Source: Crocodylus rhombifer
Taxonomy: Eukaryota > Chordata > Crocodylia > Crocodylidae
NCBI GenBank assembly: GCA_038503035.1
Contig: JAVSML010000048.1
Coordinates: forward strand, 1-64,000
DNA length: 64,000 nucleotides
Reading direction: 5' to 3'
This document shows, one piece after another, positions 1 to 54,018 of this stretch (position 1 is the first letter of the stretch; each line of letters starts with the position of its first letter). Position numbers and translations under genes: made by a program. The notes beneath the pieces were generated by a model. It was not told where the DNA came from. It was given only the letters and a program-made list of their open reading frames with translations, and made no database searches.

Positions 1-2734
1 TTTTTTTGCCTAACCAACATCTAATTCCATGGAAACAGGAGCAGAGTTATAACAAGGTTTTTAACTTTCATTGGTTGGGGATGAGCATTGCCAAAGCCTC
101 TTGCACTCAGTGGTGCCCACAGCTGCTCCAGGTAGAACCAGAAAACACGGCTTCCCTTTGTGTGAGCGCTGACGCTCTTCCGTGGTGCCCAGCCTGCGGT
201 GGGACAGGTAATCTAAATAGTGTCCACAAAAAGGAGGGTCAAATCGGGGGTGGAAACGGCTTCCCTGGAGCCGCACCCAGTAGACTGGTGCTGATTTACA
301 GGAGCGAAGGAGTGAGCTCACGGAGAGGCAGGAAGCCCTGTGGTCTAGTTGGGCAATGCCACTGCCCCGCTGCTTGGCCTTCCCCTTTCCGACTGAGCTG
401 CTCTGTAGATGGAAGCAGTGATTCTCTCTCTCTCCTGTCTCCCAAGGGGGCATAATATTTTTAAATTGCTTTGGGACAAGTGAGGTGATGTAAAAATGGT
501 GAGCTAAGAGGAAAAGAGTTTGCACCTGCCACTTTGTAAAACAATTTCCATGGTCCATACACTTAGGGACGGGAAAGCTGAGATCCAACGTAACTAGAGG
601 GTGTAAGGATTGCTCTGGGGAGTGGCTTGGAGCTGGACTCCGATGCCACGTTCACCGTGAGGAGCACCATACCTCTGCTTCACGTCACAGCCGCCTCACA
701 CCATTCTGGAAGCGTAAAAAACAAACATTAAGTCAATGAAATTACACCGTAATTTCCACCCGCTCTGCCGAGTGGGGCTGTGAAAATGTGGCTGTTGCTG
801 TCGTGCACCCCAGGACCCGAGATCCTGAGCAAAGTGCCAGGGAGACCCCCCCAGGGCATCCTCCCCACCTCACGGCCAGAGCTGATGCACATAGAGCTGG
901 GATGGGTGGGCAGGGATTGCTTCCCCCGCGGTATAGCTGAGCCCCCTGCCTCTGCAGACAGATGCTTTGTCTCCTCCCATCCAACTTATTTCACCAACAC
1001 TAAAATGTTACTTGTGAAATAAAATAAAAGGGCTTTTTAGGACAAATGGGACATGTACAGGCTGAGACCACGTTGGGTAAAATGGCCTATTTGGCTTCGT
1101 TCTCTGAAATATCATCCCAGCAGCTGCTTTGAGTAAACTATTGCTTAAGAAACCTTAGAGTTGATATCTTCAGGCTTGTTTGCTCTATTCCAAGCAATTT
1201 ATATGTATTGTCACCCGTGCCATATCACTAATCATCACAATTGTATTATGGCTCAGTAATTGATGGCGTGTAGCTGTAGGAGAGAGACACCGTCTTTCTT
1301 TTGAGCTTGCAAGAGAGCTCTGAGCTATTGCAAGCTCCCCTTTCTGCCCCCCAAAACCAGCTTTTTACTGTATTGTTTTTTAAAGAGGATTATTTTATTT
1401 CATACAATATGTCATCTCTTGGTGAGGATAATATGGACAATACTTTAGGTTGCATAGCAACCAGCTTTTCAATAGCAGTTATCTGAAGGCACCGCGGTCA
1501 CTGAAGTGCACTTGTTTTTAATATTTTAAAATAAACACAGCTGTAAATGCAAGTTCCTTGAAATTTTTATTAATTAGATGAGTAGAGGCTCCATGTGAGA
1601 GCGAGAGAAAATTGCTCTATTATGTTAATATTTTGAAACTATCTAATGAGTTGAATTTGAAGTATCAGGGAGCCTGATTGAACTAACATGTTCCTTGCAC
1701 CTAAATTATCATTTCTGCGCATAAACTGAGCATGAGAGAGGCAATGTTTGGTTTTTGTCCAGAAGGATCAGGGCTAGCTGGCTTTCAGATCTCATCTGAA
1801 GGAGGGTGGCACACAGTTGCCCCACTCCTGGAGAAATCAGGGAGCAGGTTGTGGCTCAGAAGTGGGTCTGCGTGGCACGGTGCAGACATACTCGAGAGCT
1901 AGCTTGTTCCCTACTCCCCGTTAATCTGCCAGCAGCTGGTGACTGCCCTCCTCTGTGCCGCACCAGCCGATGCTTCTTGGGGCACATGGTGGCAAGACTC
2001 TGCCCGGGCCCTGCCCCCCCGAGTGGGTCAGGAGGTACTCGCCTGCAAGGGCTGCACTTCACCCTGTGCTGTGAGCCATGGGGCGTTTCGTCCTCACTTC
2101 TTCCCCCAGTGGGCACATAGGGCAAACAGTGATCTTCCTCTTTACTGTTGATGTAAAATCAGGTTATTTGGGAGGATGTGCCATTTCAACCGTAACCATA
2201 GCACCACGACTGTAATGGGGGCCTCCGGCAAACTGCTCAACAGGATGCATCTTTCCCAATTAATTCTTTCTAATTAAGTTTTTCTCTCTTTTCTCTTGTT
2301 ATCTGGATTCAGTTTAGTGTGAAAATTCATGCATTTTTTTTTTCCTGAAGACATCACTTCCGTATGTAAAGTACAACAGAGAAAATAGAGAGCTTTTGAC
2401 TGGAGGGATGGGTACTTGAGCTGCCTGTATTTCCACTTTCTGAATGGGTTCTGCGAAAGTAGAACACGTTGCAAAAAAAGAAAATTTAGCTTATTTCTGC
2501 CACAAGGGATTTGATCAAGAGGCCAGTTCCAAACTCTGCAAATTACAGATAAATTTGGGGGAAATGTAGTTCAGTATTTTAAATGCATGAACCCGTTAAC
2601 ATGTATTATTTGCTATGAAAGCTCTGCTTCCATCTGCTATTAAGCTCATCATAAATGAAACAGCAACCACCAGACACAGATGCATGGCATGAAAATGGAT
2701 GAAAACAACTGGCTGTAATAATTCTTAGCAGTTA

Positions 2735-2950
2735 GATATTATTTTATATTTCCAAAGCACAGCACAAACATGAACTAATTTGTCCTCATAAAACGCCTCT
2801 GAGGTAGGTGAGTAAAGATCATTATTCTGATTTTAGTGCTGAGTAACAAAGACGTTAAGTGAATTTTCCAAGGTCACACAAAGTCATTAGTGGGTCTGGG
2901 ACTACGTGTCATAAATTCCTGGCTTCCGGCCCCATGCTCGGTCCATCAGA
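2735..2950 (+). mobile_element. MIR-like SINE remnant
   Basis: The stretch reads like the 3' two thirds of a MIR SINE: 'gttaagtgaattttccaagg', then 'tcacacaaagtcattagtgg', then 'gtctgggactacgtgtc' and 'cccatgctcggtccatcaga'. MIR consensus has the equivalents gttaagtgacttgcccaagg, tcacacagctagtaagtgg and so on. It is highly diverged, as expected for an ancient amniote SINE. No target duplication can be seen. Confidence 0.65.
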
Positions 2951-5900
2951 CAATAGTGACTTTATATAAACGTAGCATGTATGGGGAATATGATGAGGTG
3001 GTGTTCAAAACAGCAGGGGGGAGCAAGACATACACTACTTATAACAGGTGTCCTATGCAGAGATGTTAACAAAAAAATTACAACAGATTTTCCCTTGAAC
3101 TGTTCTGCACGCAGTCCAGAACCTGAGCAAACTCTTGTCCGTGAGCTCATAAGTCGGAAACGACAGCGACGGAGGAAGACCTGGGTGCGTTAGTTGGTAA
3201 GAGGATGCCTGTGAGTGCCCAGTCTGTGGCTGTGAAAAGGCAAATGCAGTCGTAAGATGTATCGGGCCTCATTTTTCCAGTAGAGACCAGGAATTATTCC
3301 TGCCATTGCACAGGGCTCTCAGGAGATCGCATGATTCTGGTCACCCGTTTTCAGGAAAAGCTGCCGAAAACCTACTGCCCGCTCCACTGCTCCGCTGCCT
3401 GCCACCACCCCCAGCTGCTGTGTGCCACACGCAGAGGCTGCCTGTGCCACTAGTGGGGTGCGAGCCACAGGCTAGCCTTTGCTAGTGCAGCAGGATGAGT
3501 GCTGGGAGGGAGTAGGCTTGTTTTCAGTTTGGGGGGGAAACGCCAGGGAGAGGAGGACTGAGTAAAGTAAAGGACATTGCAGCCCTGATGCTTTGGAGCA
3601 GCCTCCAAGTTGGATCATCGGGGGGGGTTGTAAACTCTACCTGGTTTAAATGTGGAGTTTGATTAAAACAAATAGTGTCTCATGGCTGTCGGTGACAGCA
3701 AGGAACTGGGTATGGTGACCTATGTGATCCCTTCTAGTCCAAAGTCAGTGCTCCCGAGTCACTGGCAGGCTTCCTGTTGGCCTCAGTGGGGGCAGGATTG
3801 CAGCCAGTATCCTCCTGCAGTGGTGATCTGTTTGTCCTGCTATCACTGGCCTTTCCACATTGAAGCACTGCGACTCCTGCCTGGCCAGGCAGGCTGGAAA
3901 GCAGCCTTTTCCTTGGAGCGGCTTCCTTTGCTCTCCACTCTTCGCGAGAGTAGCTGGGATGGAGCTGCAGAAGGCCACGTCCAACCTGACACCAGCTTCC
4001 ACTTCTTCGAGTGTAGCACCCCTTCTCCAGTTCCCGTAATTTTGAGCTAAAGAGGAGGACTCAGGCTAGATTCACTTGCCCTCCGCCCAGGCCCTTGAGT
4101 TTGCTGCGGGTTTGAATCTGTTGTTCAAGGTGCTGAACACCTGAGACCTCCGCTGCAGGCAGCAGGCTCAGCACGGCCCTAGCAGCAGCTTGCAGAACGG
4201 AGGGCCTCCGCCAGACTAGCCAAGTGGATGAGCGCGTAGGTTTGTTGTAGAAGCTGCCTAACCTGAAGGGCTTGCAACCCCTGCTCGGATCCCGAGCTGC
4301 TGGATCAGGGCCTGCAGTAGTTGTGTGTCGCACCTCACTTCTCGTGTCGCTGTGTACGGCGGTTTGCATCCCTTCCGGGGTTGGGTATCGGGGGGAGGCA
4401 GGGAGGGGAAGGGCATACCCTTCCTCTTGCGGAAATGAAGGAATCGCTCTCGTTTTCTGTCAGACTCGTAGCCTGTTATTTCTCAAACGTTTCTGCTGAG
4501 ACCTCGAGGGGCGCCGCTCTGGCCGATACCAGGCCCCGCTTGGTCTTCCTGCTCCGCTGCTGCTTGCGTGGAATCAGCTCTCAAGCACCGCTCGCAAGCC
4601 ACCGCCACCGCAAACCCGTAGAAATCCTTCAAATGCAAAATGTCACTTTGCTGAATGAGCTATTTTTGTTAACGCTGTTCCCATGGACACCAGATACTTC
4701 CTTTTATTTATTTTTCACTTGTCTTGTGCAGTCTGACGGAAGGGAATAAATAATCTCATCTAGTATGTGGTAAACGGTGGAAATGCCAAGTAGAAATAAT
4801 TTGAACAGGTTTGTTTTTTTTAGTCGATCTGTTATCCGTTTAAGAAGGGGAAGCACTGATTTCAGATGGGCTCAGGAGCAGGCCCGCTCTTTCACTTTTC
4901 TGATCGATAATTGGAAGTGTAACAAGTTGAGCTGTTCCCCTCGTCTGCCGGGAGTCTCTGCCAGTCGGGAGTGACGGAGCCGCGTCGGTTGTTACTCTTG
5001 GAGCACCATCTAATGGAGGAGTTTTGAAAGGTCTTTTTTTCTAGCACGCTCCAGAGCAGCCAGACTTCCTTGCATTCTTGTCAGCTAGCACCCTCTCATT
5101 AGCATCAGAGTGCAATCAACCCAATTATTTAAAATGCCAGTTAAATAAAACCTTCAATTAACCAAAATTTGGTCACGCCCCTGACATCAGCGGCTCCCAG
5201 ATATTGTCAGTTGGACTGTTCCTGAAAGGTTTGGATAAACTTTTACTAATTTTCTCTCTTTTTTATAATATTCACCTTTACATTTTCCAGTATTCCACAT
5301 TTTCCAAGTTATTTCTACACTTCCAAGAATATTTTAAGGATTACTGAATCCACTACTGACAGTTTTCATATATTGCTGTTCTTCAGAAATACTGTTTAAT
5401 GCTGCCAGTAACTCCACCAAACAGGAAACAGGGAGTAAGAGAGAGGCAGGCATCCAGTTCTCCAGACCAAGTCACATAAGCCACTTCCTATTGCTCCACT
5501 GTACCTCCCCAGCCCATAAGCAGAGATGGAGGCTGCAGCTCAGCCCTCTTCAGCTGTTGTTTCCACTGAACAAAGGAAGGGCAGAAAGACGAGAAACAGG
5601 GAGAGCACGGGAAGAAGAAAGGCATGTTTCTTCTCTCCAGAGCTTGGTCGTCCCCTTGGGTTGCTCCATAGACAGAATTTGGGCTAACAGCTGGCCCAGC
5701 TGTCTCTGCTGCTCGTCTCCACAGACATCCCCTGGTATTAGCTGCAGTACCCCAAGATTTCCTGCTTCTCCAGCTGCAGTGAGAAGGAAAGTTTCTCTTT
5801 CCACTGGCAACTTTGGACTCAATCAGCTGAAGAATATTCTCCATTGCTCTGCTGGGAAAGATGTCTTCTAGCCCTCAGCCAGCTGCAGCATCTGTAGCCT

Positions 5901-6020
5901 CCAGCAGCAGAGGCATGTCCCTAGCCACCAGTAACACCTACCTCTCCACTTGGCATGTGCTACTCTCCTCCACCCTTCTACGCTCCCAAACTAAACAGAG
6001 ATGTACACTTCCTTCACTCA

Positions 6021-6265
6021 GGGTGTGTCTACACGTTCATTAATGCGCAGTAGTTACTGTGCATTTAGTTTAGTATGTGCTTAATGAAATACTAACTAAA
6101 TGCGCAGTAACTGCAGTAGTGCCGACACACTTTTTTTTGGTGATGCTTACTACGCAGTAGCCTAACTACACTGTGCAGTAGTGTATTAGCACAGCTTCTG
6201 ACTGGCACGCTGCTGCGCAGTGTTACTAGGCTACTGCGCAGTAAGCGCCTTGTGTAGACGCGCCC
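6021..6265. mobile_element. Non-autonomous DNA transposon (MITE), gggtgtgtctacac termini
   Basis: Terminal inverted repeats are gggtgtgtctacacg at the left and gtgtagacgcgccc at the right, flanked on both sides by TCA (6018-6020 and 6266-6268), a 3-bp target duplication. The inside is built of repeated 'tgcgcagtaa' / 'actgcgcagta' words in both orientations and has no ORF. It resembles short MITE-like elements reported from crocodilians, but the family name cannot be settled by eye. Related termini occur at 44606-44854 and 55243-55653. Confidence 0.75.
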
Positions 6266-7292
6266 TCAGAGTCCTGATTGTTCTGCTTTCATCTTCCTAT
6301 TTAGAGTCCCATTCTTTTTGCATAGGGACTATTTTAATCAACACTTGGGATTACCTGGTTTGGGGAATGCTCGCCTATTGCCTCCAATGGGAAATTGTAT
6401 AGACTTATGCAGCATCTCTGGCATCTCAGCTTCTGGGACCATCAAATCCTTGCAGGAAGCCTCTATACCATATCTTGCACCCCATCTACTACATCTGCCT
6501 TTATCTGCCACAGCACACGACTGATGTCATAAAACCATCCCCATGCTTCTCATGAATTTCCTTCCTTAGTAGGATGGCAGCAATCACTCTAACTTTCTAG
6601 AGGTGGCTCCGTAAGCATAGGAGGGGGACTTGTTGAGGTCTGTGAAGACCATTATTGGTATATGAGGTCTGTGAAGACCATGATGGTATGGGCCAGTTGA
6701 GTTTTGGAAGTTCTGACTAATTGCCAAAGAAGCACTCTCTCTAAATCAGGTGGGTTTCTCTTTGCATGATGCAACCCTGTGACCACGAGGGGTGGACCAG
6801 TGGATAAATGTCACTCATGCTTGAAGACCTTTGAATACGGTGTAATTGCATCTTACTCTGGGCACTGTGGACTCTGGGACTCTCACGTGGTTATTTCATT
6901 TCTCCTTGCTGGCATGGCTGATAGCCTCCCTGCTCACATTTTTGACAAGCATGTACCCCTCCTAGTGAATGTATTTGCCACCGTGTATTTGAGCTTTGAC
7001 CCTGTAGGAAGAAAAAGGCTGACGCTTTGCTCCTTAAGGTCACTTTTCCAGAGCCATATTGTGTCTGTGGCAAGGTAATAGAGACTGGAAATAGGTAGCA
7101 CATTTTACAGGTTTTCTAGATTTTTAGTCTTTTCCAGTAGGGTAATTTTCCCCCTGCACTTCACAGACCCAGATCACCCCGTTCCATGTAAACCTGTTTC
7201 ATGTGTCCCATTCTCTTGAAGGCGAGCTCCTAAACTTACTTGAGTTTTAAGGCACTGAGGTGCATTGGACCCAGCTGCAGGTTTTGCTACTT

Positions 7293-7469
7293 CAGGGGTG
7301 GGCAAAATGCGGCCTGGGGGCCTGCCAGGCCATTCTATCCAAGCCGCGGGACCCTTAAAAAATTTAGAAAATTAATAATTATCTGCCCCTGGCTGCCTGT
7401 CACGCGGCCCTCGATGGCTTACCAAAACTCAGCAAGCAGCCCTCTGCCCAAAATAATCACCCGCCCCTG
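7293..7469. mobile_element. hAT-type MITE (copy 1)
   Basis: Begins caggggtgggcaaaatgc and ends cacccgcccctg, imperfect terminal inverted repeats of the CAGGGGYGGGCAA type. It is flanked by tgctactt (7285-7292) and tgctacgc (7470-7477), a decayed 8-bp target duplication as made by hAT transposases. Length is 177 bp with no ORF. A second copy in opposite orientation lies at 30469-30653. Confidence 0.8.
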
Positions 7470-9104
7470 TGCTACGCAGCAGCTGAAGCTTCAGTGACCA
7501 ACAAGCAGATGCCAACAACGCTAGTAACAGCGGCACGCGTTTCAAAACGCTGCGTCTGTTCTCGGTGGCAGAATCCGTGCAGGTCAGAAGTGTGCTATGA
7601 GCATCTGTGTCTGATCGTGCCAAGCTTAGCTCTTTTATCCCATGCTGTAGCTGTGCCGCGACAATGAGATCCATTTTTTGTTGGCAAGGAATGGCAAATT
7701 AGTTACTAATGGTTGGTTGTTTGGAGTTACTACTTCTCCCCACTCTACCTCCATTCCTGCTAGCTGCTATAAAGAAGTTGTTTTGGCAATAGTTAAATAA
7801 GTAGTGGGGGATAATGCTGGCCCTTAAACAGAGCAGAGTGCTGCTCCGGCATTTTATCTTCTGTTTCCTGATAATCCCGCTTTTATATAAAATATAAGAT
7901 GGTTTTCATTTGAGAGGAAGCATGAAAGGAGATAATTATGAGAAACAGAATTGCTAGGAAGCATTTTTGCCTGTATATGTTTTGTTTGAGATTTTTGCCT
8001 CTTGCTTCAAAACCTCCTGTGCTTTGTGAAATGTCCTGGGAGGAACGGTCATTGGCTTTTCTGACATGCTTTTCTTTTGGAAGCTTTGGAGAGGAAAGGT
8101 CCGGGTGGAGTTGTCCTGCCTAGTGCTTTTATCTTTGGACTACACCGATGAATGCCTCAAGGTTCAGGGGCCAAAACATTAGGCCCATAGACATCAATCG
8201 GACTATTGCCATCATCTTGAAAAATGGCCGGGAATTCACGGCCTGATTTTCAGTCCACACTTGCTTTGAAGTTACCATACAAATATGTGCAGTGGCACGA
8301 ATTAAACACAGCATAGTCATTTTGCTGTTTTAATAAGGTGGTTAGTCCTCTTTCCAAAGGAAGTTATAACTGGCAGTAGTCAGCTGCGGGATTATAGTTC
8401 AAGTCTTGTAATTGCCCCATATCCCTTTTGTGTAAGGCATTCTGGTATCTGAATCCAAACGGCCTGTCTGGCTGGCTTATTCATCTGTTATTGTCAAAAC
8501 TTGCAGCACTGCAACGGCCTTGCTTTGCCAGAAATCAGTTTGGCAAGCCAGGCTTTTACCTATTCCAGCTGTTTTTCCACCAGCCATTGTGGATTTCCCT
8601 TCTCTCTGCACTGCATTAAAGGACATGTCAAATGTATCCCTGGGTCTAAACATAAAACATATTTCTTTTCTTTTACTTCTGGCACAAAACATAGACTTTG
8701 CTCTATGTTTACTTCACCTTATGTGATAAAGACTTATAGAAGAGTGCATGCAGCTAAATTGTGGTTGTTCTTGTTGGGGTAACAATGTTGCCTTGGAAAC
8801 ATTAGTTTTGCAAATGGAAGGCCAGAGTTCACATGTGTATTTCTTACAAATTCTGGAAGGCGCAGGATGGGCCAATTAGTCACACACGTTATAGCATCCC
8901 ACACAGAGTAAGCTTTCATAAGCATTGACAATGAACACTGCTGAATATGCTGTGCCTGAAGGACTTGCAAAAAAGAATATGTTTTTAAAAAAGCAAATGT
9001 TGAGTTGAGGTTGGGTTTTAATAGGCCTTTTTGCGTCCAGTCCTTTGCACAACACCTAACACACACTAACTCCTTTTTAATCACTGAAGCAGGAGCTACG
9101 CCGT

Positions 9105-9650
9105 GCAGATGGGATTAGGAGGCTACCCAAGTCACGGAGGCAGCCAGCTGATTTTGTGGGGAGTTTGCAGGGCTGGCCGCTGTATGAGTGGGCTGGTCGT
9201 GGTGGGGCCCCACCCATGCCTCTGATTGGTGGAGGGGCCCTGGTGGCCTACTGCGATTGTGAGTTCGCACAACTCACAAAATGGAGCATCGCCCACAAAA
9301 TTCGTGAAATCCATGGGGAAAAAAAACTTACTGAAAATAAAATACAGGCTTCCCAGAGGGCTTGGCTGCACACCCCACTAGAGAAGGGTGGGGGGTTACC
9401 CACGCAAAGGGTCGCCCAGGATAATGGCTGCCCCACCCCTCGCTGTTGATTGGCTAAGGGCTGTCCATCATACGGCCCTGCCCCTCGGTACCGAGGGGGA
9501 GAGGGGCAGGGCCACATGACAGGCAACCTTCTCAGTTATTTCTCTTTTTATTTTTTCACAAATTTTGTGAATTTGGCGGACTTGGCCTGCTGGTGCAGGC
9601 TATGCCGTATTTCATGATTTCCACAAAATCACAATTTCAGCAGGTCACTA
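9105..9650. repeat. Composite repeat with a perfect internal palindrome
   Basis: A GC-rich block followed by AT-rich 'cacaaaatt', 'cacaaattttgtgaattt' and 'ccacaaaatcacaatttc' words looks like an interspersed repeat rather than unique intron. Inside it, 9481-9498 reads cccctcggtaccgagggg, a perfect 18-bp palindrome, extended by ggccctg (9474-9480) and cagggcc (9507-9513). I cannot fix its ends or family. Confidence 0.4.
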
Positions 9651-10168
9651 CACATAAGATAGGAAATACTGCTAAGTGGGTGGGCAGCCACACGTTTCCA
9701 GTTGTAGAATGGATTGAAGTAATCTACTGCTGAGGGGAGAATTGTGGGTAACGATGGAAAGGTCCATGCCTGAAAGCAAGCTCACGTAGCCATTGCATTG
9801 AACTGGACATCCTGTGGCATTCAAAGGCCCAGTGAAAGATCTCAAACTCTACTGTCTGCACTGGCATGGGCATAATCTTTCCAGTTGCTTGCTCAAACAG
9901 CAAGCATCCCCTTGACACGTTTCAGCCAGTTAACTGCCTTCGAAATTCAACGTCGGCTGAACATTTGATAAGTGACCGTACCATCCAGACCTGATTAAAT
10001 GGAGACATGGAAGCAGATGTCACCTAATGTACTCTCCCAGCAGCCTCACATCCAAATTGAACATGAGACCTGAAGGAACAGAGATTTGTGCAATCCTCCC
10101 CTAGAGAATCCTTGACTGAAGGATCTGCCTTCCAGAGGATGAACCAACTCGAGCAATTTATTCAGGGT

Positions 10169-11715
10169 TCATAGAATCATAGAAGTCGGGTCGAAGGGAC
10201 CTTGTAGATCTTCAAGTCCGAGCCCCCGCCTGGGTGGGAGAAAAAACTGGGCTCAGATGACTCCAGCCAGGTAGGCATCAAGCCTCTTCTTAAAGACCCC
10301 CAGGGTAGGAGCCAGCACCGCTTCCCTTGGAAGCTGGTTCCAGCTCCTAGCCGCCCTGACCGAGAAGTAGTTCTTGCGGATGTCTAATCTAAATCTACTC
10401 TCCAATAACTTGTGTCCATTGTTCCTTGTCATGCGGGGGTGGGGGCGGCTAGGGGAAACAGTGTCTCCCCCAAACCCTTCTGGTCCCCCCTGGTGAGTGT
10501 ATAGACAGTCACCAGGTCCCCCCTCAGCCCTGTCTTGTGAAGGCTGAACAGGTTCAGGTCCTGCAGTCATTCAGTGTAGGGCCTGCCCTGCTGCCCCCTG
10601 ACCATGCGGGTGGCCTCCTCTGGACCCTCTCCATGTTGTCCACATCCCTCCTGAAGTGCGGTGCCCAGAACTGGACGCAGTACTCCCGCTGCAGCCTGAC
10701 CAGTGCCGCATAGAGGGGGAGGATCACCTCCCTGGCTCTACTTGAGATGCACCTGTGGACGCACGACAAGGTCCGGTTAGCCCTGCCAACCGTGACCTCG
10801 CATTGTCGGCCCATGTTCATCTGGGAGTCAATAATGACTCCAAGATCCCTTTCTGCCTCCGTGCTCTCAGGAAGGGAGTTTCCCATTCTATAAGTGTGCT
10901 GCTGGTTTCTACTGCCCATGTGCAGCACCCTGCACTTGTCAGTGTTGAAACGCATCCTGTTTATGTCAGCCCACTCCTGTAACCTATCCAGACCTTGCTG
11001 AAATCTCTCTCTCCCTACTAGCGTGCTCACCTCACCCCAAATTTTGGTATCATTAGCGAATTTAAACATGTTGCTTTTCACCCTGTTGTCCAAATCGCTG
11101 ATGAAGAAATTGAACAGCGCAGGCCCAAGGACCGAGCCCTGGGGGACTCCACTGCCCACTTCCCCCCAGGTTGAATATGACCCATCCACCACCACCCTCT
11201 GAGTACGACCCTTCAGCCAATCTGCAATCCATCTGACTGGGTAGGCATCAATGCCGCAGTCGCTTAGTTTTTTAATGAGGATGGGGTAGGAGACGGTGTC
11301 AAAGGCCTTGCTGAAGTCTAGAAAGGCTACGTCCACGGCAACACCTGCATCCGTTGCCTTTGTGACCTGATCATAAAAAACAATCAGGTTGGTCTGACAT
11401 GACCTGCCCCTAATGAAACTGTGCTGCTTGCCCTTGAGCATCATCCCTGATGCCGGCCCATCACAGATGTGCTCCTTGAGGAGCTTCTCAAAGAGTTTCC
11501 CAAGGATAGAGGTAAGACTGATGGGCTATAGTTGCCCGGGTCCTCTCTCTTCCCTTTTTTAAAGATGGGGACCATGTTAGCTATCTTCCAATCATCTGGC
11601 ACCTGGCCTGAGCACCACGAGCACTCGTAAAGCCGTGCCAAGGGCCCTGCAATAACCCCAGCTAACTCCCTCAACACCCTGGGGTGGAGAGCATCTGGAC
11701 CATCTGGGTTGACAG
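10169..11715 (-). mobile_element. CR1 LINE, 5'-truncated, dead reverse transcriptase and 3' end
   Basis: On the minus strand an open frame (11444 down to 10554) encodes the C-terminal part of a CR1 reverse transcriptase: 'VAFLDFSKAFDTV', 'GVPQGSVLGP', then 'KFANDTKIWG', followed by the CR1 C-terminal region. An upstream segment, 'HPRVLRELAGVIAGPLARLY' to 'VPIFKKGKREDPGNYSP' (11677-11520), is in another frame, so the ORF is frameshifted. The F-A-D-D catalytic box reads F-A-N-D (Asn codon at 11054-11052), removing a catalytic aspartate. The 3' end carries 'atagaatcatagaa' on the + strand (10171-10184), the usual CR1 tail repeat. ORF1, the endonuclease and the start of the RT are missing. Confidence 0.93.
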
Positions 11716-12491
11716 ACAGGCCAGCAACTATTCATGGCAAATGGTATCAAAGATAGATCTGAAAGAATCAGCTTCAACATTTGATCACTGGCCATCATTA
11801 GAAGAAGACAGAGCAGTGGGACAGGCGGTATCTCCTTATTACACCTCTATCACAAATTGGGATGACTAGAAGAAAGCTGAGGACTTAAGTACTGCCCAGT
11901 TAGTTTTTCCTACAAACAATCATCATCAAGGTAACTCTTTTCAGAAAAAAAGACAGAGGGAATAAACCAGGTTTTCTACCACGAGGGACAGTTCAGTGGC
12001 AGTTTGCAAATACGAAGTGGGGGGCCTCTTCCTCTTTCTGTGGTCCTGTGCTCTCCTGTCCATCTGTATCCATTTGTTATCTCTTGCCTTCATAATCTGA
12101 GACATCTGGGACTGGGGCCGTTCTGTATCGGCTCAGTCCCTTGCCCAGGAGGGTGCAGGTTTATGGGTGATGCTCACAGGCACTGTGATGACACAAAGAG
12201 ATGGTAACAACATGTGGCACACAAAGTAATACTGCATGTTATTAAATTACTCACACTCTTTGTCCCGCAGCTCATCCAGGCAAGATAAAATATGTGCGGA
12301 TGCCATAACTGACATGTATTAGATGTGATATTTTCATGCTGTCTTTGTATAATACATTTCTCCCTCCATCTGAATGGGGGTTTTGTATAGCGTTTGAGCA
12401 AATGCCAGAATATTTCTTCAGAGGGAACACTGTAGGAGAGGCTGACTGACATAAATAATCACTGTGGTCCTTTTCTTCCTGGAATATCTAG

Positions 12492-53914
<41,423 letters not shown>

Positions 53915-53999
53915 AATGGAAACGTGGCACAAACAACATTTTTTTTTCTCTTATAGAGATGTTACCAACAACCATAGTAATGCCCATGTCATAGAGACA

Positions 54000-54018
54000 A
54001 AAAAAAAAAAAAAAAAAA
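54000..54018 (+). repeat. Poly(A) run in 3' UTR
   Basis: A run of about 19 A begins 86 bases after the stop codon, followed by gaaagagtgg. It could be a simple repeat or the tail of an old insertion; no insertion body or target duplication is seen. Confidence 0.8.

Larger units (their letters stand above)
1..12491 (+). other. ADAMTS2 intron (3' part of intron 5 by human analogy)
   Basis: No coding exon was recognised. I looked for the preceding protease exon (the region just before [10 protein letters not shown] in the family) and did not find it, so it probably lies upstream of the window. Contents are a MIR-like SINE near 2735, TIR elements at 6021 and 7293, a composite repeat around 9105-9650 and a CR1 fragment at 10169-11715. 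The stretches 1-2700, 2960-6015, 6270-7290 and 7470-9100 show nothing I can name. The acceptor at 12490-12491 follows a pyrimidine-rich run. Confidence 0.85.

Noticed and set aside
61..588. 175-codon minus-strand frame at the window start
   Set aside because: No recognisable family and no exon structure; regarded as chance in intron sequence.
1..12491. Search for the preceding ADAMTS2 protease exon
   Set aside because: No stretch resembling the expected upstream exon was found, so none is annotated; a short exon could still have been missed by eye.
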